This document shows, one piece after another, positions 51,641-63,133 of a DNA stretch of 64,000 nt. The notes beneath the pieces are model-generated. The model did no database searches. It saw nothing but the letters and a program-made list of their open reading frames with translations, and was not told the origin of the DNA. The stretch's first letter is position 1. The number at the start of each line of letters is the position of its first letter. The translations under genes and the position numbers were made by a program. The DNA comes from Annona cherimola (Eukaryota; Streptophyta; Magnoliopsida; Magnoliales; Annonaceae), in assembly GCA_030490835.1 (NCBI GenBank), contig CM059973.1, positions 86,563,141 to 86,627,140 of the forward strand, given 5' to 3'.

Positions 51641-51920
51641 GGGTGTGTTTGAGAATGAACAAAATTTTTAGTAAAAAATTTTAGAAAGTAAAAGTTGTCA
51701 AATGATGTGATATGACAAGGGCAATGATGAGGAGTAAAGAGGATAAAGTTAAAATAAAGATGTTAGTTATATAAGTAATTGTGTAGAAATGATTGAAAAG
51801 TAGGATAGTTGTATGGAAAATGTGAAAAAATGATTAAAAAATATAGTAATTATGAAGAGTGAAAAATTTTAGATTGAAAAGTTTTAACTTGACATTTTAT
51901 ATCCATTGTCAAACACGCCC
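51641..51920. repeat. Second Tourist-like MITE sharing the TAA (280 bp)
   Basis: Starts GGGTGTGTTTGAGAATG and ends CATTGTCAAACACGCCC, flanked by TAA (51638-51640, shared with the preceding MITE) and TAA (51921-51923). Typical words are GATGTGATATGACAAGGGCA and GAAAAGTAGGATAGTTGTAT. Confidence 0.92.
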
Positions 51921-52049
51921 TAAAAGGGTAATATACTATTATTGAAAATGTTCTCTGGGCTTACGCTAACTAAATAATGACGTTATGGTTGATATTTATT
52001 CGTGGATGGCAATATATAAGCTTTTTATTATTTTATTATTAGAGAAATG

Positions 52050-52405
52050 ATCCCGTTAACCTCGGCTAAGTAAATGACCTGCTTAGCCCACATTAAAAAA
52101 CCTATTTAAAAACATTTTTCTTTTGCTTTTTTCACTCTGCATATGTTTATCTAGGTGCATTTAATATATAAACCAAGTTTTACTATTTTTATATATGTGT
52201 ATATATTTTTTAAATATTTTTAAACATAAATATATACATAGATATTTAAAAATCTCAAAAAATATATACACATATTTAAAAATGGTAAAATTTAGTTTAT
52301 ATGTTAAATACACTTAAGTAAACAAGCGTAAGGAGAAAAAACAAAAAAATATTTTTAAATAATTTTTTTAAAATAAGCTAAGCGATACATTTGCTTAGCC
52401 TAGAC
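52050..52405. repeat. Foldback repeat, copy E (complete)
   Basis: The outer ends GGCTAAGTAAATGACCTGCTTAG and GCTAAGCGATACATTTGCTTAGCC are inverted partners. Inside are arms with TGCATTTAATATATAAACCAAG then TTTTACTATTTTTATATATG, and their complement on the right. This copy shows the likely true ends of the family. Confidence 0.8.
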
Positions 52406-52559
52406 TCATTCATCTTATTATTATTATTGAGTTGAACTGGGTCAAACACAACTCAACTATTTCATTTGATCATGTTCAAATTACTTCATCCCGCCCAAGT
52501 TTCATTCTCAGCTTCGTTCGGTTTTAAGGTTTGGAAATGAAAGTTATAGCTAAAAATAA

Positions 52560-53155
52560 AGGATGCGTTTGAGAAGTAATAAAATTTTTTGATGATTTTT
52601 TTTGTAAAATTTTTAAATTGGGAAAAAATAATATAATATGATAGGAGTGATGATGATGAATAAAAAGAATAAAGTTAAAATAGATTGGTTAATTGTAGTA
52701 TCTTGATTATTTACTGCCGGCAGCATGGGTGCCCATGTGTCCAACTATTTAACCTATTTTTAAAATTTTTTATATTTTATAAATATGTAAAATTAGGTGT
52801 ATTTAATCTATAAACTAAGTTTTATCATTTTTGAATATGGTCATATATATATATTTTAATTTTTAAACATAAGGGCATTACCATAATTTTTTGCCTAACT
52901 TGCATGTTTATAAAAAACAAAAATTAAAAAAAAAAGTTTTGTGGTTGGCCTAAGTAGGCCCCGACTTAGGTTGGCTTAAAAGGATCATGTTTACTAATTG
53001 TACGAGCTAGTTTTGTAGAAACGATTTAAAAGTAGGATAATTACATTAGAAGATATGAAAAAAATAAAAAATGGAGTGATTGTGAAAAGCAAGAAGTTTT
53101 AAATGAAAAAAATTTAGTTTGAAAAGTTTTTAAGTTAAACAAATGTACTCAAAAT
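52560..53155. repeat. Tourist-like MITE interrupted by a foldback element
   Basis: The left part (GGATGCGTTTGAGAAG, then GAATAAAGTTAAAATAGATT) and right part (from about 53008, GTAGAAACGATTTAAAAGTAGG to TTAAACAAATGTAC) together match the MITE at 51641. Between them sits foldback copy F (about 52700-53005) with TATTTAATCTATAAACTAAG and a right end like GGCCTAAG...GGCTTA. Confidence 0.65.
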
Positions 53156-54380
53156 AAATAAAATAATTTGGGGCCACCTAGAGGAGGATAATTGTGAATG
53201 AAGGTATAATTTTTAGAAGCAAATAAATAAAAAAATACTTCTTTCGGTGGTTAATTTTTTCAAAAAAATAGTTTATACAAATACGAATTATATTTTTGCA
53301 AAATTTACTATTATTATCTTTTTAAAAATCTGAAACAGCGTAACAACTGACAGCCATAATCGTATGGACCGAATATAATATAAAATGCCAATGAAGAATA
53401 AAAAAATACCATAATGAGTAAAATATAATAAATGCCACATCTAATAAAATAAATGATAAAAATAATATTGGAGAATAAAAAAATATCTATGTATAAAACG
53501 AAGGCAACACACTATCACCCTTAGTCAACACAAGCCAAAACTTGGTGGATCTGTTGCCAGGATTAAAAGTATTAACGGATGAGTTAGACGTGTAAGAGAC
53601 AAATTCTATTTCTAACTCATTTAACTTATTTAAAATATTTCAATTCTAATACATTTATTAGCCCATTTAAAAACCCATAACCTTAACACAATTATAATCC
53701 ATTTAATAAATGATTGGTGAGTTATAACGAATTGTATAACAAATAATATGAAGGTTTAAACTTTAGTAGATGATGGTCTTGCAAGGAGAGGTAAAAAAGT
53801 ATTTTCGGCACATGGAAATAAGACAATAACAACAAAATAAAATTAGGACAATAATGATAAAATAAAGATTAGACGGCAAAAGGAAAACTTAGCGGGTAGA
53901 ATAACTAAGGAATTTATATATATATAACTTTAATGAATTAAACGAGTTAAATGGGTTAATGAATTAAATAAATTATTAAAATAGGTTGATGTATGATAAA
54001 ATTTTAATTATAATTTGTTTATTTAATTAGATAATTAAATAAGTTAACACATCATAACTTATTTGCCATAAAAATTTTAATTCAAACTCATTTACGGTTT
54101 TAACGAGCGGGTTAATGGGTTTACCGTTACCGTTAGCACCTTTACCCGGGATATTATAAGCCATGTTCCACGAATATCCACTGCGCATGCGCCATCCATT
54201 CGTCTCGGATGTCAATTTGTGTGTTGTTAGCTGCCCCAGGCCCCCAAACGTTTTATCCTCCCGTTGCAGCCTCTCACGTCGGCATAATCTCTCTAGTCGT
54301 GAACGGTCTGGATAGCTACAACGCCCTAAATCCAACGGCCCTAGGTGCGATCCACGCTGTTGTTGCATACCGCGATACAC
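53156..54380. other. AT-rich intergenic DNA and distal eRF1 promoter
   Basis: No gene seen. The base composition rises from about 54120, where GC-richer sequence leading to the eRF1 5'UTR begins. Confidence 0.5.
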
Positions 54381-54506
54381 TGTAAAAATCCTCGTCTTTG
54401 GGTTTCCTGTCCCAAATAGAATTCGGTTTCTTCTCGTTCAGCCCGAGTCAAGGAAAACCCTAGATCGCTCCCTGGAGGATTTTTTTCGTTCGAAACCTTT
54501 GGCAAG
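54320..54506 (+). promoter_or_regulatory. eRF1 promoter/5' leader with telo-box
   Basis: GC-rich region containing AAACCCTAG (telo-box, 54455-54463) and CCCTAAATCCAACGGCCCTA (54325-54344), elements common near the start of plant translation-machinery genes. The leader probably ends at ...GGCAAG|GTTGTA (54506). Confidence 0.55.
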
Positions 54507-57468
54507 GTTGTATTTTGTTTTCGTTCTTCTTCTAGATTAGTTGTTGTTGGCCTTTTTTCGATTAATAGTCCTACTTTCGTTCTTCCTCTTCCTCTCTCTC
54601 TCTCTCTCTGCTGATATTTGTTGTTCCTTTTATCTCGTATGATGTTTTCGGTGCTTTTTGGATAAGATAATTCTTGCGAGATTGCACTATAGAGAACCGA
54701 TTTGGTGTTTCGTACTCGATTTCGTTGCTTTGATTTTTTTTTTTTTTTTTTTTTTTGTTTTGAAATTTATACTCTGTTTGGCGACAGGTTATGGGTGCTA
54801 TTGGGATTACACCGTAGATCCAGTTCCGAGGTCTAGATTATTGTGCGTGTGCGTGTGCGTGTGCGTGTGCGTGGTGTTTTTACCCCCTTGCTTTGTAGTC
54901 TTTTAGCTGGTAAGATGTGACGTGTTTTAATTGTCGCTCTGCTTGTATTTTAGTTTAGGATCATACGAGATTCTATCTATGAATTGTGGATTCATGTCCT
55001 TAATGCCGATTTGGATGAATTCAATTGGATTATGTGCTTCATAAACAGGTATTAATTTTCAACAGTTCAACTGAAGACCACTAGTTTTCCAATGGAGTTA
55101 AAACGATTGGAACCCTACAACTTGATTCAGAATATCTTAACCTAACTTCACTGTCCAGAAAGAATTGGACTCTGCTTTCTAGTCAACTTACTATTGTCTA
55201 GACCGTCATCTAATTATTTAAATACATCTGGATCTATCTTGCAAAACGTACTGGATCTGCTAGTTCGTCAGTCGAGCTGAAGATACGAAACCAACAAGCA
55301 TAATGGAAACTTTTTGGAACAAAAGTTCAGTAATTGAATGTGGGTGCCTATAAAACACCTGATGATCCATCAAAAGTGAAATCCTATTTAAAATTGGATA
55401 CAGAGTTGAGTGGATATTATATGATATGCAAAAGTGCAAATGTCAGTGAATGATTTTGACTTTGATTGCATAGCATAGCTTCAATATTGGCATGGTTGTT
55501 AAATGTGTATCTAGGCATGTGCCTAGGCTCAATTCTCACTTAGGCATCACTCTTGAGCTTTAAGGTGCGGCTAGTTCACCTGATTTATGCTGCTTGGAAA
55601 TCTAAAAACTTCTGGCATTCAAATAGAGTCAACTTCTTTAATTTTATCTAGATGTTAGATTAATGAATTGTTTTAATTCATAATAGCCATGCTGCAGAAA
55701 CATATTGAATAGTTTATTGTAAATTACATTTATTGTTAAACACATTTAATTTTATATGATACGTGTGTTGATTCACTTGGGCGCCTGCTTTGTTCCTAGG
55801 CCGCAAGGGTTCTTGGTGCCAGAGTGCCCATTGCGCCTTTGATGAATATGAATCCTAAAAACAATCTCTTGAAAAAATTGAGGTATTACTGCATGCATCT
55901 CGCTCTTTGTAGTGCACATTAGCTATTCCACTGCAAATATGCTTTCTTTATTCTGATTTTAAAATATCGACTTCCTAATTTGAATCATGTTGCATGAAAG
56001 AAAGCAAAGAGAAGGAATATGGAGAAAAAAGAAGAAAATAAAAGCCATTATTCCTTGTTATATCACTTTTTAGATGAGACAGCTGCTATTCAGATAGCCA
56101 TGCTCAACATGATATCATCTATAGATTAGGGTTGAGCTGATGTGAACTGAGTCAGTCCAGACGTGTAGAGATGCATTTCTTGGTGGTGGCTCAGGGTTGA
56201 ATTATTGATCCTGTTTGTAGCCTTAAAAGATGAGAATTAAAAGGGAAAAGAGAAATTAATTGAGATTAACATGATGTATTGTTCAGCGTAAATTGAGGTG
56301 AGTTTTCATGTGAAAATTAAGCTATTTACAGATAATTCATTTTTTCTATTAATGCATTATAAGTTACCTGTTATTCCATGTGTACATATGCTGGTAGATT
56401 GTTCGCCAGATAATGCTATGTAATGAAGCATTGAGCAGTCCATGCTCATTTGTCAATGCCCAATGTTGGAGATCTTCACTCCACGGATTTTGGCTGATTG
56501 GCGATAAGAATGGTTTGTTTCATGGCAAATTGCTTCTCCTTCATAGAAGGTGTAACGAATGATATCACCTTGTTGATGATCAGTGGCTTTGATGCAACAA
56601 AAATGCTGCTTGTTACCTGTGAAGTTGCCTCTATTATCAGCATCATCATTGACTTATCCTGATTAGTTGCAGTCAGCTAAAAACTTTCGCTGTAAAAAGT
56701 TTCAAATCAATTTGTTGGAATGTGGCATATTATAAAACTGTAAATGTATGTCTATTGACTGTTGTTACATTTCCTAGTAAATCAGGTTGACTCGAATACT
56801 TGGTTTGTCAGTTTCAGCTTGAATGGATTTATTAGAAATGAAGTATCTATATGTCAAACCCCTAAGCTTTGTGAACAATTGAAAAATTGAAGTTTGATAG
56901 GCTGCCCGGTGGCTTCTTCTTCTTTTCGTTTGTTTGTTTTTATGCTGCTTATAATTCCTGTTGAGTGGTATTTGCTATCCAAAAAAAAAAAAGTTTTCAA
57001 AGTTCACAAAGAGGATGATGTTGCTTAGCTAGTTGGTGCTGCCTTAAGGATTTTGTAAATGTTGTAGTATAGCATAAAGTTGTGAGTTGTGAATATGTCA
57101 GATCAGAGGATAGATGTTGCAATTTTTATTTATTATTATTTTAAAATTCTGTTGCTAGAGTAAAAGATGCTAATCTCTCTTAAGTGCTACTGCTACTAGA
57201 GTTTGGATGCATCTTGCTGTCATCGTCGTCATAATCATCGTCATTGTTGTTACTTTTGTGGTATTATTATCATTTAACTCTGTCCTACATAATGAAATTC
57301 TGATACAAGAATAATGGCAATGCCTTTAAAAAATTCACATTACATTTGACCATCCATACTCAGTGGAGCAATTGCTTCTCATGATATGCCACTTTCTGTC
57401 TCTAGTATCTGCTGGAATGGTGAATGTATTTCTCATCTTTATTGTTGTGACTTGTCTGATATGTGCAG
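54507..57468 (+). other. eRF1 5'UTR intron (about 3 kb)
   Basis: The intron runs from a donor near 54507 to the acceptor ...ATATGTGCAG at 57459-57468. It contains a T22-type run near 54727, a GTGCGT hexamer repeat (54843-54873), a CT run (54594-54609), a region 55500-55850 with CTAGGCATGTGCCTAGGC and CTTGGGCGCC words, and an ATC/GTC trinucleotide stretch near 57218-57245. No coding exon recognised. The exact first donor is inferred. Confidence 0.6.
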
Positions 57469-57507
57469 CGGTAGATTACTTTCTTATCTGCAAGAACCCT
57501 TGTCACA

Positions 57508-58821
57508 ATGGCCGACAGTCATGAAACCGACAAGAACATTGAAATGTGGAAAATCAAGAAGCTGATCAAGGCCCTTGAAGCTGCAAGGGGAAATGGCACC
57601 AGCATGATCTCTCTGATCATGCCACCTCGTGATCAAATATCTAGAGTAACTAAAATGCTTGGGGATGAGTTCGGAACTGCTTCAAACATCAAAAGTAGGG
57701 TTAACCGGCAATCTGTGTTAGGTGCCATTACCTCTGCTCAGCAGAGGCTGAAACTCTATAACAAGGTTCCTCCAAATGGGTTGGTTCTATATACTGGAAC
57801 AATTGTTACTGAGGATGGGAAAGAAAAGAAGGTCACTATTGACTTCGAGCCTTTCAAGCCCATAAATGCATCTCTATACCTTTGTGATAATAAGTTTCAC
57901 ACTGAAGCTCTAAATGAATTATTGGAGTCAGACGATAAATTTGGCTTCATAGTCATGGACGGGAATGGAACCCTGTTTGGAACTTTGAGCGGAAACACAC
58001 GTGAAGTGCTCCACAAATTTACTGTTGATCTTCCAAAGAAGCATGGAAGAGGAGGTCAGTCTGCTTTGCGGTTTGCTCGACTGCGGATGGAAAAGCGTCA
58101 CAATTATGTGAGGAAGACTGCTGAGCTTGCCACCCAATTCTTCATCAATCCTGCTACAAGTCAGCCTAATGTTGCAGGATTAATTTTGGCTGGTTCTGCT
58201 GACTTCAAAACTGAGTTGAGTCAGTCAGATATGTTTGATCCCCGCCTTCAGGCCAAGATATTGAATGTGGTTGATGTTTCTTATGGAGGAGAAAATGGGT
58301 TCAATCAGGCAATTGAATTGTCCTCTGAGATTCTATCAAATGTGAAGTTTATACAGGAAAAGCGACTGATAGGAAAGTATTTTGAGGAAATAAGCCAAGA
58401 TACTGGAAAATATGTTTTTGGGGTTGATGATACACTGAAGGCTCTAGAAATGGGTGCAGTTGAGACACTGATTGTCTGGGAGAATCTGGACATAAACAGA
58501 TATGTCTTTAAGAATAGTTCCACTGGTGAAACTATTATAAAACACCTGAACAAAGATCAAGAAGCTGATCAAAACAATTTCCGTGAGCAGGCTACTGGTG
58601 CTGAGTTAGAAGTCCAGGAGAAAATGCCCTTGCTGGAGTGGTTTGCAAATGAGTACAAACGTTTTGGTTGTAGCCTTGAGTTTGTAACTAACAAATCTCA
58701 AGAGGGTTCTCAGTTCTGTCGAGGGTTTGGTGGCATTGGTGGGATCCTTCGATATCAGCTTGATATGAGGTCATTCGATGAGGTTTCTGACGACGGAGAA
58801 GTGTATGAAGATTCTGATTAG
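57508..58821 (+). CDS. eRF1: Eukaryotic peptide chain release factor subunit 1 (eRF1)
   Basis: 437 aa in a single coding exon. In the cytosol, eRF1 recognises all three stop codons in the ribosomal A site and, with eRF3, triggers release of the finished protein. The decoding domain shows the TASNIKS motif (NIKS at 60-63) and YLCDNKF (124-130). The middle domain has the catalytic GGQ (182-184, in [10 protein letters not shown]) followed by the conserved middle and C-terminal domains, including the region that binds eRF3, and an acidic tail ending YEDSD. Start, length and end all agree with plant eRF1. The ATG lies 39 nt after a splice acceptor at 57468, so the 5'UTR is split. No damage is seen. 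Confidence 0.98.
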   Translation: MADSHETDKNIEMWKIKKLIKALEAARGNGTSMISLIMPPRDQISRVTKMLGDEFGTASNIKSRVNRQSVLGAITSAQQRLKLYNKVPPNGLVLYTGTIVTEDGKEKKVTIDFEPFKPINASLYLCDNKFHTEALNELLESDDKFGFIVMDGNGTLFGTLSGNTREVLHKFTVDLPKKHGRGGQSALRFARLRMEKRHNYVRKTAELATQFFINPATSQPNVAGLILAGSADFKTELSQSDMFDPRLQAKILNVVDVSYGGENGFNQAIELSSEILSNVKFIQEKRLIGKYFEEISQDTGKYVFGVDDTLKALEMGAVETLIVWENLDINRYVFKNSSTGETIIKHLNKDQEADQNNFREQATGAELEVQEKMPLLEWFANEYKRFGCSLEFVTNKSQEGSQFCRGFGGIGGILRYQLDMRSFDEVSDDGEVYEDSD

Positions 58822-59170
58822 CAATCAATCAACTTCACCTTAGCCAGTGCTTCAAAACATGCACTGGCTTTACAGCTTCGAGGGAGCTGTGCACTGTAGT
58901 CAATTGATGCATGTGTGCCAGAATGCTAAGGTTTTGTTTACATCCTTTCTTTGTTCTTTGAACATTACCACTTAATGAGTTGTTGCGGTATTTTATTAAT
59001 TTGGTTCATCCTGTGTAGGTTTTTCCTCTCTTTCTGTTCCAGACAGTGGTTGGGAACTCAGGAATTTTATCATTGGAGGAATATGAATTTGGAATCAGAG
59101 GGCATGGATTTCCTGGTTCCTACGGCAGACACATTGCATAAGTCATCTCTTAGCATGTGGAATGAGTCCG
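58822..59170 (+). other. eRF1 3'UTR
   Basis: Unique sequence following the stop codon, with no further ORF of note; the polyadenylation site is not determined. Confidence 0.5.
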
Positions 59171-59352
59171 CTTGGGATGTGTAAAAATGGGAATGAGAAA
59201 AAATTTAAAAAGTGTGAGGGTGATGCGATATGATAGAGATAAAGTGAGAATAAATAGGGTAATTATATGAAAAGATTTGAAAAAATATTTAAAAATAAGG
59301 ATAATAAAGGAGAAAGTAGGCTAGGTAGTTAAGATGTTTAGTCATATGGAAA
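59171..59352. repeat. Tourist-like MITE fragment (purine orientation)
   Basis: GTGATGCGATATGATAGAGA and GAATAAATAGGGTAATTATATG match the MITE at 51641. The right end is missing. Confidence 0.6.
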
Positions 59353-59424
59353 AATGTGTTTCCCACTTCTCACTTCCCCCATCTACCCACTAGACGAGAA
59401 AATGCTACATTTTGCAAGAATTAA

Positions 59425-59642
59425 ACTTTTTTTTTTTTTTTTTTTTAACATCTTCCTATACAACTATCCTACTTTTTAATCATTTTTACACAATTACACA
59501 TATAACTAATTTATCTATTTTAACGTTATTCTCTTTACTCCTTATCATTACTCATATCATATCACATATTATTTTCTTCCAATTCAAAAACTTTTATGCC
59601 AAAATTTTTCATTAAAAGTTTTATCACTTTCCAATCACACCC
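59425..59642. repeat. Tourist-like MITE fragment (pyrimidine orientation)
   Basis: From a T22 run onward, CTATACAACTATCCTACTTT and the end TTTCCAATCACACCC (followed by TTA) match the 50393 MITE. Together with 59171-59352 it forms a head-to-head inverted pair. Confidence 0.65.
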
Positions 59643-59802
59643 TTAGAATGAATTCAATGAAATCTGAAAATCAACCTAGAATGAAGTCCACTTTGTCAGT
59701 GTTCAATCCAATTGGGCAAGACAATCTTACCCATGTTGTCCTTCCATATGCATGCAAGTGATGGTGCAAATTCTTCAGCCCTTCTTGCTTTTGTACTAAT
59801 TT

Positions 59803-59803
<1 letters not shown>

Positions 59804-59845
<42 letters not shown>
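59804..59845. repeat. (AC)n microsatellite
   Basis: About 21 uninterrupted AC dinucleotides followed by ATATAT. Confidence 0.97.
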
Positions 59846-59850
<5 letters not shown>

Positions 59851-61055
59851 CTCTTGCCATCTCTATGTAGACATCAAGTCACTTGCCATTTTAGCTGATC
59901 AAATGCTCATCGTATGACAATGTTAGGTTGAGGGCCAAAAACTGAGTTCTATTGTTTGCTAGGTTACCCTTCCAAGTGTAGGTATTCAGTGTCTTGCAAT
60001 TTGTGCTGGTCAAACACTTCTCATGATAATACTGGTCTGTTTCTATAGCGGCATGGACACTTGTTCTGGTTTAAAGCATGCGCGACCTTTATAATTTGAG
60101 GGAAAAACTGTAGCATGCATCACTTTTATAATTTGAGGGGAAAAGCTGCAAGACTAAAGGGTGGACAGAAAAATCATTCTTCATTCTCCTACATGAGTTT
60201 ACCTTTAGAATCTACCAGAGTATTCCCTTCACTCTGCAAGAACTTGAATCTACAGGCTTGAAATAGGACCTAAAAGTGAATGTTCTTACTTTTTTGCCTT
60301 GGCTTCACCAAGTGTGTGTCGGTCCATAATAGTCTAATAGATATGTTATGCATGATAATCTACTGCCTTGCTGGACCACCTTTGTAGAAAAAATCTTCAG
60401 GAATTTTTCTAAGTTCTCTGGGAACTTGTTTCGAAAAATAGCGAGATTGCTAGTTTTTTAGTGTGCCCTTTTGCATCCAGTCCTGCTTGATAACTTCTTG
60501 GAGTGTAGTTGGGGGAATCTGCTAACTGCTTCGCTTCTGCTGGTTGCTTTTTTTCAGGATCAGGCGCAGTGAATGGGTGGAAAATTCAGCTGGGTAAGGA
60601 CTGCATATCATGAGCGGATGCCACAGAATCGCATCTGTTTTGTTTGTTGTGACCAATGTTACTAAGACGTGGACCCAGCAGCTACTTGCGTTGATATTGC
60701 AGAAACTTTAAATAAGTTTTAAGCAGTATGTCATCATACTTGTTTAGTTGTCGTTAAACGTGTGCTCTAGTTGGATTGTCATTGCAAGACTTTGATCTGC
60801 AGTTGTCATCTCATGCTATTAGTGCCCAGCACATTCATGGGGTTGTAAAAGATTTTGTGCTTTTCTTGGCTGGAAGGACCTGGTTTGGTTGATTCGCTGA
60901 TATCGTACGGTATGGTGTGCTTTACTAATTTACTGTCGTTTCCTTCTCGTATAGTCATGGTAATTTTCTCATGGGAGTCAGCCCTTCTCTGTGGCGTGTT
61001 TTATCATGTTTTCAACCGTGAATCTAGTGCTGTAGGGTCAGGGCATACATCTTTC
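59846..61055. other. Intergenic DNA, no gene seen
   Basis: Moderate GC content with splice-like words (TTTTTTTCAGGATCAGG near 60550) but no protein-like open frame. It might hold non-coding exons or an extended 3'UTR; this is not shown. Confidence 0.4.
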
Positions 61056-61225
61056 GGGAGCGTTTGGTAACTTGTGAAAAGAAAAAATTGAATAGTAGTA
61101 GTGGGTGGTCATGGTTATAAGCAGAGGATAATTCTATAAGAAGACGTGTAGAAATTATGGAAAAGTAAGATAATTGTATAAGAAGATGTGTTGAAATGAT
61201 TAGTCAGGAGGATAGTTGTGCAAGA
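61056..61225. repeat. Truncated Tourist-like MITE
   Basis: Begins GGGAGCGTTTGGTAACTTGTG and contains AGAAATTATGGAAAAGTAAG and TTGAAATGATTAGTCAGGAGG, related to the 51641 MITE. No right terminal repeat found. Confidence 0.55.
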
Positions 61226-63000
61226 ATTATTTTTTTTGGAAAACTCACCGGACAACGAACTGCAAGAGTTTCTTCAATGTCTTACGGTACACTTGAAAAA
61301 GAAAAGAGAAAAGTGTCGTGGCCTTTGTCGCCACGGTAATACGTCCGGGCTCTAATGCCCGAGGTCAGCAGTTCGTCCAGGGTAGTGTACCCTGCGACCA
61401 CTAGATGAAAAGAAGGGAAAAAAAAAAAAAAAAAGGTAAAGAAAAAAAAAGAAAAGTTCAACGGGTATGACATTTTTGTTTCGGTGCTGGGTGCTGCCTG
61501 TCCACTGGCTTCGTGTCTGAAAATAAAATCCTTCTTCCGGTTGGGGGTGTAAATAGCAGTCAGTTTGTAGCTTTTAAGTTTTTCCCGCCTTTATATAAAA
61601 AATTATTATGTTAGACATTTTTTCAACGATTTTTTTTTTTTGAAAATATTTATAAAATCTGATTCCTTTATCATTTGTCGGATTAAACTGACTGATCCCT
61701 AGAAACAGGAAAATCCTTTGGTGACTGGTGCATGATGTACGTAAGCAAATTGGTACTTTGTTATATTTTTTAGCCTTAAATAGGTGATTGTGCAGAATCA
61801 AATCAATGAATAATCCAGATCAAAATGATTTTTGTAATGCTGTGGACAATACCTTTAAAAATGTATAAAATATGTGACTTCTGAAATTTAGTAAAAGTCC
61901 ATCGTGTAAAGTATGGGAATGGTATAAAATTATACACTAGTAATATAGCATTTAAACAGTCAGTGGGTTGCTTTTAACAATCAAATAATTTTAATGGGTT
62001 AAGATTAATTCTCGAATACTATTTAATTTTATGGCTGACATAGATGTCTATTTTGGATTTTTAAAATTTTTTTAGCTATATACATTATGCTAAAATAAAG
62101 ATTGGATTGAATTTTATGTAATTGGAAAAATGCTGCCAATATAATAAAACTAACTATTGTCACTACTTCAATGATTAAGTGATTAACATTAATGTGTATA
62201 AGTGTAAGGATGATTAAGTGATTATGTGAATGTGTATAAAAGTGTAAGAAAGAGACATTTGTTTCATTATCTTTTTCCTCGAGTTGTCTTTAGTCAATTG
62301 TCTGTCATTAAAGGGTTTCATATATCATGTACTAATAAAGTTTTTATTTTTTTAAAAAGAGAAACTCTGAATGCAAAATATAATTAATAAATTAAATTTG
62401 CAGATATGGGTTTTTACATGGGAGTACGAGTTGGTAAAGAAAATGGTAGAGCACGTAAGCATCACCTCTTTTTATTAGTTTGATTTTCTTGACATCTTCT
62501 GTATAACAACTTAACAACATACTTAGTAGAACTAATTTCAAGATAGGCTCCCTTAAAAATTATATGGTGGGTTCGTCGACGTGTCAAACAATCGAGGGCC
62601 TATGTTCGTCCACGTGTCATGCGACGTCATCAATGCATCAGCTAATCGTCCCGGCCCGCTAAAAAAACTCAGCCAAGTGTACAGCCCTTTGTGCGGCTCT
62701 CCCCTTGTTTTATGGCGATCTAGACTCTAAAAATTATTTATTTTTTTTATTTCTTTTGTAGATGTGTGGCAGGACTCGTTTCAATAAAATTTGACAATTC
62801 TCTGAGTTATTTAATATTTTTTAACTTTTGAAAATCAATAAAATACTAAAATAGACATACATGTTAATTTTCGAAAATGAAAAATACTAAATAAATATAT
62901 AAAAGATCAAATTTCACTTGACCATAAGATTTAAATGAAGTCCACGTATTTATAAAAATATTTAAAAATTTAATTTGGTCGGACGCGATTCACCGGGGTA
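61226..63000. other. Intergenic DNA before ARPC4
   Basis: An A-rich tract (61408-61455) ends a GC-richer patch (61310-61400) of unknown origin. A possible foldback structure with arms around 62757-62830 and 62860-62945 is AT-rich. No gene seen. Confidence 0.4.
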
Positions 63001-63133
63001 CCGTATGAGAAACGGACTATTTTATTTTCATCTACGGCGTTCTGCGCTTTATTTTGCTGTTACGGGGAGGTAGCGAATTGCAGGATCCTGCTGCTCATTT
63101 CACGAACACCTAAGCAGCGGGAGATATTTCCTC

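Noticed and set aside
54027..54380. 117-codon minus-strand frame upstream of eRF1
   Set aside because: Covers the GC-rich promoter region; no recognisable domain and it opposes the gene.
61226..61460. Possible SINE with A-rich tail
   Set aside because: A GC-rich patch followed by an A-rich tract was suggestive, but no clear polymerase III A and B boxes or target duplication could be seen.
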